A stretch of DNA of 64,000 nt. Source: Mesorhizobium escarrei. Lineage in GTDB: Bacteria > Pseudomonadota > Alphaproteobacteria > Rhizobiales > Rhizobiaceae. The notes below the pieces were generated by a model. It searched no databases. It was not told the origin of the DNA and saw only the letters and a program-made list of their open reading frames with translations. Made by a program: the position numbers and the translations under genes. Position 1 is the stretch's first letter, and every line of letters starts with the position of its first letter. Positions 8,505 through 17,747 of this stretch are shown here, piece after piece. The stretch covers positions 90,002 to 154,001 of the forward strand of contig NZ_CAKXZT010000160.1 of the NCBI RefSeq assembly GCF_935825525.1, written 5' to 3'.

Positions 8505-8913
8505 GAACTTACTCCCCAAACTCTACCCAACGTTTCGAGACCAGTACGAGATCGACTGCAGGCAAATACTACTTCCCGCGCGCGATGTTTTGTTCGCGTC
8601 GCCTTCACTGTAACTGCGGGATTTTCCCAAGCCCCAACTTGGAACAGCACTACCCCTTCAATAATGTTTATCGCCGAAAAGCTGTGCCTTCACTAATTTA
8701 GGTTAACAAGACGTAAAAAATTTTTACCCCTTCACTTGGCCGTAGTAATTTGGTCTAGGAGGGAGGTCAGCCAGAGCACACACCGACTGGAATCTGGACC
8801 TCGCGTTGTTTGCCAGGCGCGGTGGTCCGTCGGCAAAGACAGCCGGCGCCGCCGATGGCAGTGCGGCCCTAAGGCGCGTCGCGTCGCCTTTGCGTCGTGC
8901 GCCAAAACAAGCG
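8505..8913. promoter_or_regulatory. AT-rich upstream region of the LuxR-type gene with a palindrome
   Basis: 409 non-coding bases, clearly more AT-rich than the surroundings. They include a 7-base perfect inverted repeat around one base, gtaaaaaatttttac (8713-8727), and a twice-occurring taccccttca (near 8651 and 8724). This is the likely promoter and operator area of the regulator at 7734-8504. No gene is apparent. Confidence 0.45.
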
Positions 8914-9633
8914 TCAGCCATCGATATACCTGTCATCGAACTCGGCAAATTTCGTTACGCCCTGCCGATCCAGCACGCGGACATGACCTTGGCGGAACTC
9001 CAGAAACCCGCGTTCCCGCAATTCCCGCAGCATTCGGTTGACATGGACCGGCGTCAGGCCGAGCGCGTCCGCGAGGTCGTACTGGGTGAGAGGGCATGCA
9101 AAGCCAGTGCGGCTGACAGCGCCGACGCGCTCCAGGCGCGCTCTCAGCTCGAGCAGCAAGTGCGCTGTACGCGCCAAGGCGCTGCGTCGGCCTATATTGG
9201 TGAGGTGTTGGGCAACAAGCGCTCGCTGGCGGGCGAGCGTTTCGAGAAAAAGCGAGGCTATGTGGGGCGACTTCGCTGCTCCAAGAGCAAGCGTCTTGGC
9301 CGAGGCTTCCAGCACTGCAAGGTCGGTTTGAGCCACAAATGTCTGAAGAGCAGCGCCCGTATATGTCTGTGGCAGGACAATGTCGCCCTTCAGGGCAAAG
9401 TCCAAAATCTGTCGCTGTCCACCGGCAAGGTCATGAGAAATGCAGCCCCAGCCAGACTCGATTATGAAGACGCGATCGCCGTCCTCACCCTGATTGACGA
9501 TAGCGGTTTCCGCCGCATATCGCTTCGGCACGAAGCCCAGCGCCTTGATATACGCCTTATCGTCGCTTTTGACTGCGACTGACGCCGGACGGTTTTCATT
9601 CCCACTCAATGAAAGGCTTGTAGCATACGTCAT
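8914..9633 (-). CDS. Crp/Fnr-family transcriptional regulator
   Basis: 239-aa regulator with an N-terminal cyclic-nucleotide-binding-type beta-barrel (NQGEDGDRVFIIESGWGCI, GGQRQILDFALKGDIVL) and a C-terminal Crp winged helix (LTQYDLADALGLTPVHVNRM, then LRELRERGFLEF). No cysteine cluster for an Fe-S sensor is present, so it belongs with FixK/Crp-like rhizobial members rather than Fnr. The frame extends 89 codons further upstream without domain content. ATG 9633, preceded by gcggggg, is the better start. It lies upstream of the LuxR-type gene on the same strand; target genes unknown. Confidence 0.85.
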   Translation of the reverse strand: MTYATSLSLSGNENRPASVAVKSDDKAYIKALGFVPKRYAAETAIVNQGEDGDRVFIIESGWGCISHDLAGGQRQILDFALKGDIVLPQTYTGAALQTFVAQTDLAVLEASAKTLALGAAKSPHIASLFLETLARQRALVAQHLTNIGRRSALARTAHLLLELRARLERVGAVSRTGFACPLTQYDLADALGLTPVHVNRMLRELRERGFLEFRQGHVRVLDRQGVTKFAEFDDRYIDG

Positions 9634-10520
9634 TCGAACCCCCGCCAATCCTCCCCTAGATACCTCCCTACGCAAAAACGTACTCCAGCTTTGACGTGTT
9701 GAGTACCCTGCACGGGCTACAACCATTGGGTGATGTTGCACTGCACTCTCACAAAAAAGCAAGGACCACGCCAGATCGAGGGCAGTAGGACGCGAATTCC
9801 TCATAAAGTTCGACCGACTTTCTGCACCATCCATTCGAATGGCGAGGCCTCCGGCGGTCGGAAGCGCCTGGTGACACCGTGCAACTTTGGAACACGCCAC
9901 TTTTACGGATCGCTTACGGCTTTCGGCGCGACTGCCCTACCGGCTGCAAGCCAGGCATTGCTGCTGACTCGCTGTCGCGCTGACGTTGTCGGGGCGAACC
10001 GCCGGTCGTTCAAAACCGGGCGGAACGTGCCGCTACCCCATCCATGCAACCTTCTGATTTCACTCGCAGATAGCACCCCGGATTCCCTCATATCGAGCAG
10101 CACCGGGTCACTCAAGTCTAACCGCTGCAGGTGAGATGCCTCACAAAACCGGCAGGTCGCGCTGGGCCCGATACGAGATTTCCTCATCGCCGTGACGAGG
10201 TTTCAACGGACAAGAGCGTTTGTTCTCAGGCTCGGCCACTTCGGCTCGATGAGTAGCCTTCGCTGTAGTGCCAGGGCCGGGCCGGAACGGGTCGATTGAC
10301 AGCCCCTCTTTCGAGCCAAGCTGTCTCCGGGTTCAGCCGCGACACAGGGGCGAGGTATACCCCATTCGCGTTAGCTATGAACCCCTGATACCTCGCACGT
10401 GCGAAGAGACCGCTCGCCACGTACCCAGAAGAGGGGGTATGTCTGAGTACCGCTGCCACCGACAGAAGCCCGGCCAACCGGGTCGCATCGGCCTTTTTGC
10501 ACATCATTGATCCAGCGATT
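9634..10520. other. long intergenic region without a supported gene
   Basis: About 890 bases between the Crp/Fnr-type gene and the second palindromic repeat. Several short frames exist on both strands (for example 9903-10187 minus) but none has a family match, a ribosome binding site or protein-like composition. The region just above 9633 should hold the Crp/Fnr promoter. Confidence 0.5.
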
Positions 10521-10642
10521 AATGGATGTCGCGCAAAAAACATGTCCTCGGGCCTGACCCTGGGCCTGGGCCCAGGGCCTGACGGGAGTGTGCGCTGCGG
10601 TTTTGCGATAACGACATGCATAAAACCAGAACTTAAAAGCGC
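10521..10642 (-). repeat. dispersed rhizobial palindromic repeat, copy 2 (inverted)
   Basis: Read on the minus strand this repeats the order found at 5584-5711: aagttctggtttta, then gcatgtcgttatcgcaaaac, cgc, an inner hairpin and atgtttttt...gcgacat. The inner hairpin is here enlarged to ccctgggcc/ggcccaggg (about 10558-10577). The outer 11-base stem of copy 1 is lost, so this copy is slightly degraded at its outer end. Confidence 0.7.
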
Positions 10643-10891
10643 ATGGCGTCCTGCTCTCCTACGGCTTCACCCGCCGCACTCTTAATTGGTGTCGCCCACC
10701 TGTATGGTACCGTGCTAATATTCCAGCCGGCTTGGGAGGTTCCAATCGACCTCATTGCGAATGTTTTCGCCGGCACGTGGGCTGCCGGGGTGCTTGCCGC
10801 CATCTGGTATGTCTGGAGGCGGCGCTCGCTGCCCGCTGCCGAAAACAACCAGAACCGCGATTTGCGGGAATGGCTGGACGGGCAGCTGTAG
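10643..10891 (+). CDS. possible small membrane protein (82 aa)
   Basis: 82-codon frame with two hydrophobic stretches (AALLIGVAHLYGTVLIF and FAGTWAAGVLAAIWYVW), a basic cluster WRRRS and a charged tail. The pattern is that of a two-TM inner-membrane protein. No ribosome binding site is visible because the palindromic repeat abuts the ATG. No family recognised. Confidence 0.4.
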   Translation: MASCSPTASPAALLIGVAHLYGTVLIFQPAWEVPIDLIANVFAGTWAAGVLAAIWYVWRRRSLPAAENNQNRDLREWLDGQL

Positions 10892-11098
10892 AGGCGCTTG
10901 TGCCGGGGCGAAGCAGGCGCCCGACCCGAAATGACACGGGCCGTCCCGGCGCCCGCGAAGAGGGCGCCCAACCCCATGTTCGGCGAGGCCATGCCGCAAG
11001 AACGGCGCGACGTCAAAATGAAATAGCCGACACCAGCCGCCGGCGCGGGAACCCAAGCGCGTTTGGCATCGCTACCGCCAGCACTGGCTTTTGACTGG

Positions 11099-11830
11099 CT
11101 ACCGGCTCGCCGAGCGCGAAAGAGCAGCTTCCGTTTGATCGGCCCCGCTCAGGAATTCGTCGCGTTCGGCTATCCACAGATTCGCATAGTCGACATTCTG
11201 CCACTCGGCAAACCAGGGACCGCCGCTTGTATAGTGGACCGCCTTGGGTGTGCCATGCGCCGGCTTTTCGTTCCAACCTTCAAGCCAGTTCCACTCTACC
11301 GGCAGCGAGCCCAAATCCTCATCGGCAACCCACTGCATTCGGTGGAGGTAGGCGCCACTTTCGCGGTTCACGACCTCCGGCGTAAGCGATTTAACCGCAG
11401 GATGCGCGCAATTGAACAGCATCAGCGAGGACCAGTTTTTTCGTGGGTAGGATGTCTGGACGACGCCATCCATCTTGGTGGTGGCCTTCGGCGTATAGTC
11501 GTGCTGGACGCAATAGACCGCCTTGTTCGACTTCGTGTATTCCAGCAACCCTGCGACGTCGCCGAGCCACAGGAAGTCGCAATCGCAAAACAAAGCCCAA
11601 CCCGTATAGTCGGCGAGAAAAGGCGTGAGAAACCGCGTATAGGTGAACTCTGTTGACGCGAGCGGATCTTTTTCCCTCCAATACAGTCCACGGGCACGCA
11701 GCTCGTCCTGTTTGATTGGGATGACGGAGACAGGCACCGAAGCGTTTTTGAGCAAAGAGTGCCGCGCCACGTCGTAGGCGATCGGCTCACGGCTGTCCCA
11801 TCCAACGAATACCCTAAACGCATCAGTCAT
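11099..11830 (-). CDS. glycosyltransferase (GT8-like, DxD type)
   Basis: 243-aa cytoplasmic protein starting MTDAFRVFVGWDSREPIAYD, with a metal-binding D-C-D in LFCDCDFLWLGD at about residue 100. The order of a nucleotide-sugar fold at the N-terminus, DxD, then conserved W and H residues near the end (KAVHYTSGGPWF) is the GT-A arrangement of family-8-like transferases. It should add one sugar during repeat-unit assembly. The frame is open 13 codons further up, but MTDAF is the natural start. Acceptor and donor are unknown. Confidence 0.75.
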   Translation of the reverse strand: MTDAFRVFVGWDSREPIAYDVARHSLLKNASVPVSVIPIKQDELRARGLYWREKDPLASTEFTYTRFLTPFLADYTGWALFCDCDFLWLGDVAGLLEYTKSNKAVYCVQHDYTPKATTKMDGVVQTSYPRKNWSSLMLFNCAHPAVKSLTPEVVNRESGAYLHRMQWVADEDLGSLPVEWNWLEGWNEKPAHGTPKAVHYTSGGPWFAEWQNVDYANLWIAERDEFLSGADQTEAALSRSASR

Positions 11831-11908
11831 ATTCAGTACCTTGGCTCCAATTTCAAAACGGTCATACACTAACGGTCTGGCAACAGCTCGGCAACAATGG
11901 CGCGGAAA

Positions 11909-12724
11909 TTAGCCAGGGCGATTTCCGAAGCCCGCGGATTTGCCTTTCACCCCGGCGCGGCTTTCCTCGGCGCACCTCGTCTTGCCGCCCAACGCGACAA
12001 GCGCCCATTTCTGATAGGTGTAGCCGGCCGAATAAGCGGCGACCATCGCGCCGGTCGAACCGTCCAGAAACCCCAGCCTGAAGACATAGCTGTTCATATA
12101 AGCCCAGACGGAGCGCAAAACCGCCTTGCTGATCGAGCTTTTTTTTCCCTCGGCAAGCATCCGCGCGGCGGACGCTTGCGCGTATCTACCGATCTTGTCA
12201 TGCGCGTCCGCCAGGTCGGCGATCGAGTCATGCTCCATGGGATGGGACAATCGCCCGACCTTGCCATTCACCACCACCTTCTCGTGCACGGTGTCGTCGC
12301 TGAAGCGGCCGGAGCGGCGACGAAATAGCCTGAGCACCAGATCGGGCGACCAGCCGCCATGGCGGACAATGCGCCCACAAAAGCGCGATCGTCTTGGTAT
12401 TTCGAAGCCGTGACAGCCTTTCGGGTTGGCGATGAAAGCCATGATTTCCGCGGCCAGCGGCGGCTCGACCCATTCGTCGGCATCAAGCGAAAGGACCCAA
12501 TCGCCTGTCGCCGCGTCGAGGGCGCGGTTTTTTTGCGCGCCGAAACCCGGCCAATCGAGGGTGATCAGGACCTTGGCCCCGAGCCCACTGGCGATGTCCC
12601 TGGTTTGATCGGCGCTGTTATTGTCGAGGACGACGATTTCGTCGGCAAAATGTACCGAGCGAAGGCAACGCGCAATGCACGCTTCCTCATTGCGGCTGAT
12701 TATGACGACTGAGAGCGCCGGCAC
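11909..12724 (-). CDS. family 2 glycosyltransferase (WaaE/KdtX-like)
   Basis: 271-aa GT-A enzyme. The N-terminus LSVVIISRNEEACIARCLRS is the family-2 nucleotide-binding start, followed by IVVLDNNSADQT and the catalytic metal motif LSLDADEWV at about residue 80. The C-terminal part (RRRSGRFSDDTVHEKVVVNG, FLDGSTGAMVAAYSAGYTYQ) matches the WaaE/KdtX type that adds beta-1,4-glucose to lipopolysaccharide inner core. In this cluster it may instead act on the exopolysaccharide repeat unit. It is part of a minus-strand run with the neighbours at 11099 and 12834. Confidence 0.82.
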   Translation of the reverse strand: MPALSVVIISRNEEACIARCLRSVHFADEIVVLDNNSADQTRDIASGLGAKVLITLDWPGFGAQKNRALDAATGDWVLSLDADEWVEPPLAAEIMAFIANPKGCHGFEIPRRSRFCGRIVRHGGWSPDLVLRLFRRRSGRFSDDTVHEKVVVNGKVGRLSHPMEHDSIADLADAHDKIGRYAQASAARMLAEGKKSSISKAVLRSVWAYMNSYVFRLGFLDGSTGAMVAAYSAGYTYQKWALVALGGKTRCAEESRAGVKGKSAGFGNRPG

Positions 12725-12833
12725 GGTCAGGTGGTTCCGGCATCAAAACTGCGACTGTTGTTCAAATGAAACTGTTCCCCCGGACCTGTTGTCACTCCGG
12801 TGACACTAACGGATTCAAAAAATATGTCGAAAA

Positions 12834-14003
12834 TTATTTCAGGTCGAGACTTTCGTACAGCGCTATCATTCTCCTGATCATGACGTTGAAATCGTAGTGT
12901 TCGGCTGCCGCCCTGACCCTGGCCGCAGTCTCAGGCCGTGACGACAGCTGCAGCGCGCGGGCAAGCCCGGCGGCGAGGTCGATTACGCTGGCTGCGTCGC
13001 AAACAAGCGTCGGCTCGAAGCGATCGACAAGCTCGCGCGCCCCACACCCGGTGCTGACCACGGCGGGCAAGCCGCTGGCCATGGCTTCGATGACGACTGT
13101 GCCGAATGGATCATAAATGGAAGGCAGCACGGCAATGTCGGCGGCGCCGTACCATGGCAGCGTATCTTTTTGCGGCCCCAGCATGCGGAGCCTTGCACCA
13201 AGACCAAGCCTGTCGCCGGCCTGCTTGAAGGCATTGGCGCGCGAATCGTGCCCGACGACCCACAATTCCGGCTCGCCATCGAGCCTGGCGACAGCCTTCA
13301 TCAAGGCAAGCAGTCCCTTTCGCGCAAAGCCCGAGCCGACAAACAGGATGACCGACCTGTTTTCGTCGACGTCGAGCCGCGTGCGCACCGCGGCCCGATG
13401 CTGCTGCCGCAACTCAAGGTTAAAGCGGTCCAGGTCGACCCCGTTGGGAATATGGTGCACGCGTTCGGCCGGATAGTCGTAGTGACGGACAACGTCCTCA
13501 GCCACCATTTTCGAAATGGCAATCACCGCTTTAAGCCGTGGGCTGGCATAGGTTGTGCGTTCAAGACGCAGCGTCTGGCGATGAAAGGGACTCAGCGCCA
13601 TCGCTGCCCTGCCAAGCCGCGTCTCGAAACGCCGTCGCTCGGCAAGATAGGCGGCATGAACGCCTTCCCCGGCCCGGAAGACGTCGCAGCACGGAAGGCG
13701 ATCATTGCTCTGCACCAGGGCCGGCGGCATTTCGGCGATCTTGCGGCAGGCGGCTTGAGCAAAGGACGTTGCCCGCAGGTAGCGGGGAAAGCGGCGGCCG
13801 GCGCACTGGATGAACTCTATGCCTTCGTATCGCGGCCAGTCGCCTGACAGCACGGCCACCGGCCGTTGACGCGCGGCGAACGCCGCCATGATGTTTTCCA
13901 GCATGATCTCGCCTCCGCCAAAGGGCGCGTAGCGCTGGCGCACGAACAGGATAGGCCTCTTCGGGTCAGCTTGAATCCGTTGATCATGCCGTGACAAATC
14001 CAT
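12834..14003 (-). CDS. family 4 glycosyltransferase (GT-B)
   Basis: 389-aa transferase with two Rossmann-like halves. The first contains RYAPFGGGEIMLENIMAAF, where the Gly-rich loop binds the acceptor side. The second begins VILFVGSGFARKGLLALMKA and ends in the GT4 donor-sugar motif SIYDPFGTVVIEAMASGLPA. Residue order is like WaaG/RfaG. It should transfer a hexose from a nucleotide sugar to the growing lipid-linked oligosaccharide in the cytoplasm. The sugar cannot be predicted. Confidence 0.87.
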   Translation of the reverse strand: MDLSRHDQRIQADPKRPILFVRQRYAPFGGGEIMLENIMAAFAARQRPVAVLSGDWPRYEGIEFIQCAGRRFPRYLRATSFAQAACRKIAEMPPALVQSNDRLPCCDVFRAGEGVHAAYLAERRRFETRLGRAAMALSPFHRQTLRLERTTYASPRLKAVIAISKMVAEDVVRHYDYPAERVHHIPNGVDLDRFNLELRQQHRAAVRTRLDVDENRSVILFVGSGFARKGLLALMKAVARLDGEPELWVVGHDSRANAFKQAGDRLGLGARLRMLGPQKDTLPWYGAADIAVLPSIYDPFGTVVIEAMASGLPAVVSTGCGARELVDRFEPTLVCDAASVIDLAAGLARALQLSSRPETAARVRAAAEHYDFNVMIRRMIALYESLDLK

Positions 14004-14177
14004 GCGACCTCGCTACGCCCTTTTGCACCCCGATCAAGCTTTCGAACTTGGCGGGACTTTGCTCGCAGTCTATTAAGCGTGGCAAACCGGTCCTGGATAG
14101 GGGCGCTGGCGTATAGTTCCGCGTGGTTGCGGCTATGCCACGACGGTAGACTGCTTTCAAGGCGAGGGTTTTTGCCG

Positions 14178-15095
14178 ATGACCACCAGCCATGTCTCGCC
14201 CGCCGACCAGGCCGTCTCGGGCAAACGCAGAGTCGGCGTGATCCGCCGCTTGGAGCGCTCGTTGCGACCGGGGCTGCGAAATCTCCGTGGTCTGGTCAAG
14301 GAGCCTTTTCTAGCCTGGGCGCATCCGGAAGCTCTGGCTTTTTACCGCAGAGCGATGCAAACCGCTTATCTGCCGGACGACCTGATCGACGTCGTCCCGC
14401 AACTCAAGATCCTGTATCTCGCCACGCCGAAGGCGGCGAGCAGCCGCATTCGCAGCAACCTTGCAGCCATGATCGGCAATGACACCGTGTCGGAGTGGCG
14501 CAGCGACCAGAACTGGAAGGTGCACAACCGAAAGGCGTCGAACTTGCAGGCGCCTCGCCATGGCATCGTGCAGTTCCATCGCATGGCCACAAGTCCCGAA
14601 GCCTTGCGGTTCACCTTCGTTCGCAATCCCTATACAAGGCTGTTGTCGTGCTGGGCCGACCAATATCGCGACCGCCCCCTTGTGCCTGGCTATGGCAGGG
14701 TGGAGGTCTATCTGGCTCATCGCGAAAGGGCGGATCCGGCGCTGCCTGTCGGTGCTGACAAGAGCCTGTCGTTTGCTGATTTCGTCGCCTTTGCCTGCAC
14801 GACCTCGACATGGCGCATCGACAAGCATTGGCAGAGGCAAAGCGACATCGTCGACCTTCCAGGCGTTGTGTTCGACCTCATCGGCAAAACCGAGACTTTC
14901 GCACGGGATTTCGAACGGGTTCTCGATCATGTCGGTGCAAGCGAGGAAATGCGACGCGCGGCGATGCCACCTCTGCACACCTCCTCGCGCCGCAGGCTTG
15001 CCGACTATTTCACGCCAGAACTGGCCGATACTATCTACCGCGCCTATGAGCGCGACTTCGATCAGTTTGGCTATCCGCGCGCGCTTCCAGAGTGA
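14178..15095 (+). CDS. sulfotransferase family 2 (carbohydrate sulfotransferase-like)
   Basis: 305-aa protein of the Sulfotransfer_2 type. It has LKILYLATPKAASSRIRSNL, whose TPKAASS is the 5'-phosphosulfate loop, then LRFTFVRNPYTRLLSCWADQ with the 3'-phosphate Arg/Ser pattern. Family members move sulfate from PAPS to sugars. The start ATG 14178 removes 33 upstream residues lacking family features. It is transcribed opposite to most of the cluster and converges on the second sulfotransferase at 15116. No PAPS-synthesis genes (cysDN, nodPQ) are in the window. Confidence 0.8.
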   Translation: MTTSHVSPADQAVSGKRRVGVIRRLERSLRPGLRNLRGLVKEPFLAWAHPEALAFYRRAMQTAYLPDDLIDVVPQLKILYLATPKAASSRIRSNLAAMIGNDTVSEWRSDQNWKVHNRKASNLQAPRHGIVQFHRMATSPEALRFTFVRNPYTRLLSCWADQYRDRPLVPGYGRVEVYLAHRERADPALPVGADKSLSFADFVAFACTTSTWRIDKHWQRQSDIVDLPGVVFDLIGKTETFARDFERVLDHVGASEEMRRAAMPPLHTSSRRRLADYFTPELADTIYRAYERDFDQFGYPRALPE

Positions 15096-15115
15096 ACGAT
15101 CCGCGCGACAGAACC

Positions 15116-15811
15116 CTAGACATACCCGAACGCCTGCATCAGCGGTTTGCCGCGTCCCTCGGTAAGCTCCTTCAATTCCATTTGACCCAGTTCGGTCTTC
15201 CAGCGGCCGCGGCCATCATAGATCGGCTTGTTGACCTGCTGGTTGCGGAGCGCGGCATGTTGCGTCTCAACCTCGACTTCGGCCGGTTTGAACCATTGCT
15301 GCGGGTTCCTGTGGTAGTCGAGCAGGTCCGAACTGAAGGACAGATCGAGAAAGCCGCAGATGCGCTCGACGATCCTGGCCGGATCCTCGACCAGATCCTC
15401 ATAGCGGTAGATCAGCACATCCGGCGCTTCCTGTTCGGCAAGAACGAGCGCATTGTCGTCGATCCAGCGGTCGAGCGCCTCCGCTGGATCGCCGAGACGT
15501 TTGGCCAGCGACGCCACGACGTCGCGCCCGTCGCGCACCGGCATCACGAAACGCGCGCCAGGCACGAGCCGGCGGATCCGGCCGACGCGACGGATGTGCC
15601 GCGGCGTCTTCTCAAGCAGAAAGGTCTTTCCGGCGCCAAGCGCGGCGCGCTTCAGCTTCCAGTAGCGGAACATCGCCAGTGGGGTCCATTTGAAGAAAAC
15701 GTTGGTTTCCTGGAAAGGCAGGTAGACGTCGGGATGGGAGGCGAGAATTGTCGCAATCAGGGTTGTGCCGCTATGCCCGCAGCCGCATACGAATCCGGTC
15801 CGCATCACCAT
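15116..15811 (-). CDS. sulfotransferase (Sulfotransfer_1/3 type)
   Basis: 231-aa sulfotransferase with the PAPS loop GCGHSGTTLIATILASHPDV at the N-terminus and the 3'-phosphate motif VMPVRDGRDVVASLAKRLGD at about residue 90. YRYEDLVEDP follows, common in this family. It differs in fold signature from the converging sulfotransferase at 14178-15095, so the locus has two unrelated sulfate-transfer enzymes. Predicted role: sulfation of a sugar in the polysaccharide or of a lipid. Confidence 0.85.
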   Translation of the reverse strand: MVMRTGFVCGCGHSGTTLIATILASHPDVYLPFQETNVFFKWTPLAMFRYWKLKRAALGAGKTFLLEKTPRHIRRVGRIRRLVPGARFVMPVRDGRDVVASLAKRLGDPAEALDRWIDDNALVLAEQEAPDVLIYRYEDLVEDPARIVERICGFLDLSFSSDLLDYHRNPQQWFKPAEVEVETQHAALRNQQVNKPIYDGRGRWKTELGQMELKELTEGRGKPLMQAFGYV

Positions 15812-15877
15812 CTCGGCAGTGTTCCTCCAGCCTGATCCAGCATTGCAACGAAAGAGAAGCTGGCAGCCTTGACGTTG

Positions 15878-17620
15878 CTACGCCGGCGCCCTCGAAATGT
15901 CGGCGTCCTTCAGGAAACCGGATAACACAGCCTCCTGATAGCTGTCCTCGGATTGCGAGGCCACGGCCGTTCGCTTCCAGCTTTGCGGAAGACCAAATCC
16001 CTGCTTCTTGCGCTTGAGCGTGCTCGGCGGCAAAACATCACGGTAGGCGTATTTGAGCCCGCCTTTAAGCTGGCCATCCTTGTAGAGGAACGACTCCGGC
16101 AGACTGAACGCATATTCGATCATCGTTCGTGACAGGAACGGGATCCGCGCCTCGATCGAAACCGACATGCTCAGCCTGTCGACCTTTGTCAGGATGTTGT
16201 TCGGCAGACTGGTATGAAAATCGAGATATTGCAGGCTGCGCAACGGCCCGAGTTCCGGCTTCCACCACGACCTGAGGTGGGCGAGTTCATCATAATCGGC
16301 GGGGATGGCGAAGCGTTCGCGATAGACATCGCGCTGCCATCTGGTTCTGCCGGAGCCAATAGCGAGGCTGAGTTCCACGGGGTCACGTGTCGTGATGAGG
16401 CGAAAATTGCGATTCTTCAGGCGCCACCCGCTCTGAGAACCAAATGGCACGAAGCGCTGTTTCCGGCGAATGCCGCTAAACCGCTTGTATGAGCGATAGC
16501 CGCCGAAAAGCTCGTCTCCACCATCGCCCGTCAGCACGACCGTCCTGTCGCGACTGGCGAATTCGCAGACACGAAACGCCGGTATGGCAGCCTTGTCGGA
16601 CAAAGGCTCGTCGTACCATTGGCGCGTGCGGTCGAAGACGTCATCCAGTTCTGACGGCTGCAGGATGCGGATCGCGTGTTCGGCGCCAAACAGCGCGGCG
16701 ACCTTCGCCGCCTGAGCGCTCTCGTCATATTTTGGATCCTCGAAGCCGATTGAAAATGCCTTGGCGGCGGGATTGACGGCAACGGCATGCGACAGGACAA
16801 CCGCTGAATCAATGCCGCCGCTCAGAAAATAGCCGATCGGCACGTCGCTCACCATGTGAGCGGCGACGCTCGCCTGCATACGGTCCCGCAATCCGTCGGC
16901 AAGGCGATCGTCACCCTCCGAGCGGATTTCCGTGGGCAGGTTCCAGTAGCGCCCGACATCGACACGGCCCGTTTCGAAATCGAAGGTCAGCCGATTCGCG
17001 GCCGGAAGCTTGAAGATGTTGCGGTAGAGGCTCTTGGGCGCGGGGATATAGCGGCATGCGAGATAGTCCAGCACAGCGGTCTCGTCGATCGGCGGCAGAT
17101 CGTCGCCGAGCCAAGCCTGCAGCGCTTTCAGTTCCGACGCCCAGGCAAACCGGCGTCCCGAATGGAAGTAGAAGAACGGCTTCATGCCCGGGCGATCCCG
17201 GATGGCGTGCAGTTTGCGACGTTCGCCGTCATGGATAACGGCCGCATACATGCCGTCCAGCCTCTCGCAGAGGCCTTCGAGCCCCCATGCCCGATAGCCA
17301 TGCAGCACGACTTCGGAATCGGACTGTGAGGTGAACACGCACCCTTTTCCAATCAGATCGGCGCGGAGCTCGCGATAATTGTAGATCTCGCCATTGACCG
17401 TGATGGCAAGCTTGCCGTCGGCGCTGACCATGGGCTGATTGCCGGCGGTCGACAGGTCGATGATGCTGAGGCGGCGAAAGCCGTGATAGAGATCGCCGGT
17501 GACGCGCGCGCCACCATGGTTGGGGCCGCGATGTTGCAGAGTGTCGCGTGCCTGGTCGGCGCGATCGATGTCGTCGGGGGAGAACCCCTCGGTACGATAG
17601 ACGCCAAACAATCCGCACAT
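15878..17620 (-). CDS. asparagine synthase, glutamine-hydrolysing
   Basis: 580-aa class-II glutamine amidotransferase fused to an asparagine-synthase ATP-pyrophosphatase domain. The start MCGLFGVYRTEG puts the catalytic Cys at position 2 after Met removal, so the 36-codon longer frame is rejected. The amidotransferase half shows HRGPNHGG, RRLSIIDLS and NGEIYNYREL. The synthetase half shows the PP-loop YFLSGGIDSAVV and TGDGGDELFGGY. AsnB paralogues sit in many surface-polysaccharide loci, where they may amidate uronic acids or make Asn. That local role is inference. Confidence 0.92.
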   Translation of the reverse strand: MCGLFGVYRTEGFSPDDIDRADQARDTLQHRGPNHGGARVTGDLYHGFRRLSIIDLSTAGNQPMVSADGKLAITVNGEIYNYRELRADLIGKGCVFTSQSDSEVVLHGYRAWGLEGLCERLDGMYAAVIHDGERRKLHAIRDRPGMKPFFYFHSGRRFAWASELKALQAWLGDDLPPIDETAVLDYLACRYIPAPKSLYRNIFKLPAANRLTFDFETGRVDVGRYWNLPTEIRSEGDDRLADGLRDRMQASVAAHMVSDVPIGYFLSGGIDSAVVLSHAVAVNPAAKAFSIGFEDPKYDESAQAAKVAALFGAEHAIRILQPSELDDVFDRTRQWYDEPLSDKAAIPAFRVCEFASRDRTVVLTGDGGDELFGGYRSYKRFSGIRRKQRFVPFGSQSGWRLKNRNFRLITTRDPVELSLAIGSGRTRWQRDVYRERFAIPADYDELAHLRSWWKPELGPLRSLQYLDFHTSLPNNILTKVDRLSMSVSIEARIPFLSRTMIEYAFSLPESFLYKDGQLKGGLKYAYRDVLPPSTLKRKKQGFGLPQSWKRTAVASQSEDSYQEAVLSGFLKDADISRAPA

Positions 17621-17747
17621 CAACTGGCTCCGCAAAAGCTTTTGCCGGCTTCCGCCGGTCGGCCCAGACCAGTATAGGAAACCATTTCGATCCTCAACCG
17701 CCCTGCTGATTGAAGCGGGTTTGAACACTGATAGAACGGTCAGGCGA

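Noticed and set aside
10732..11094. Overlapping frames between the small membrane ORF and the GT8-like gene
   Set aside because: Arg/Gly-rich translations typical of high-GC noise, no start signal, no family features.
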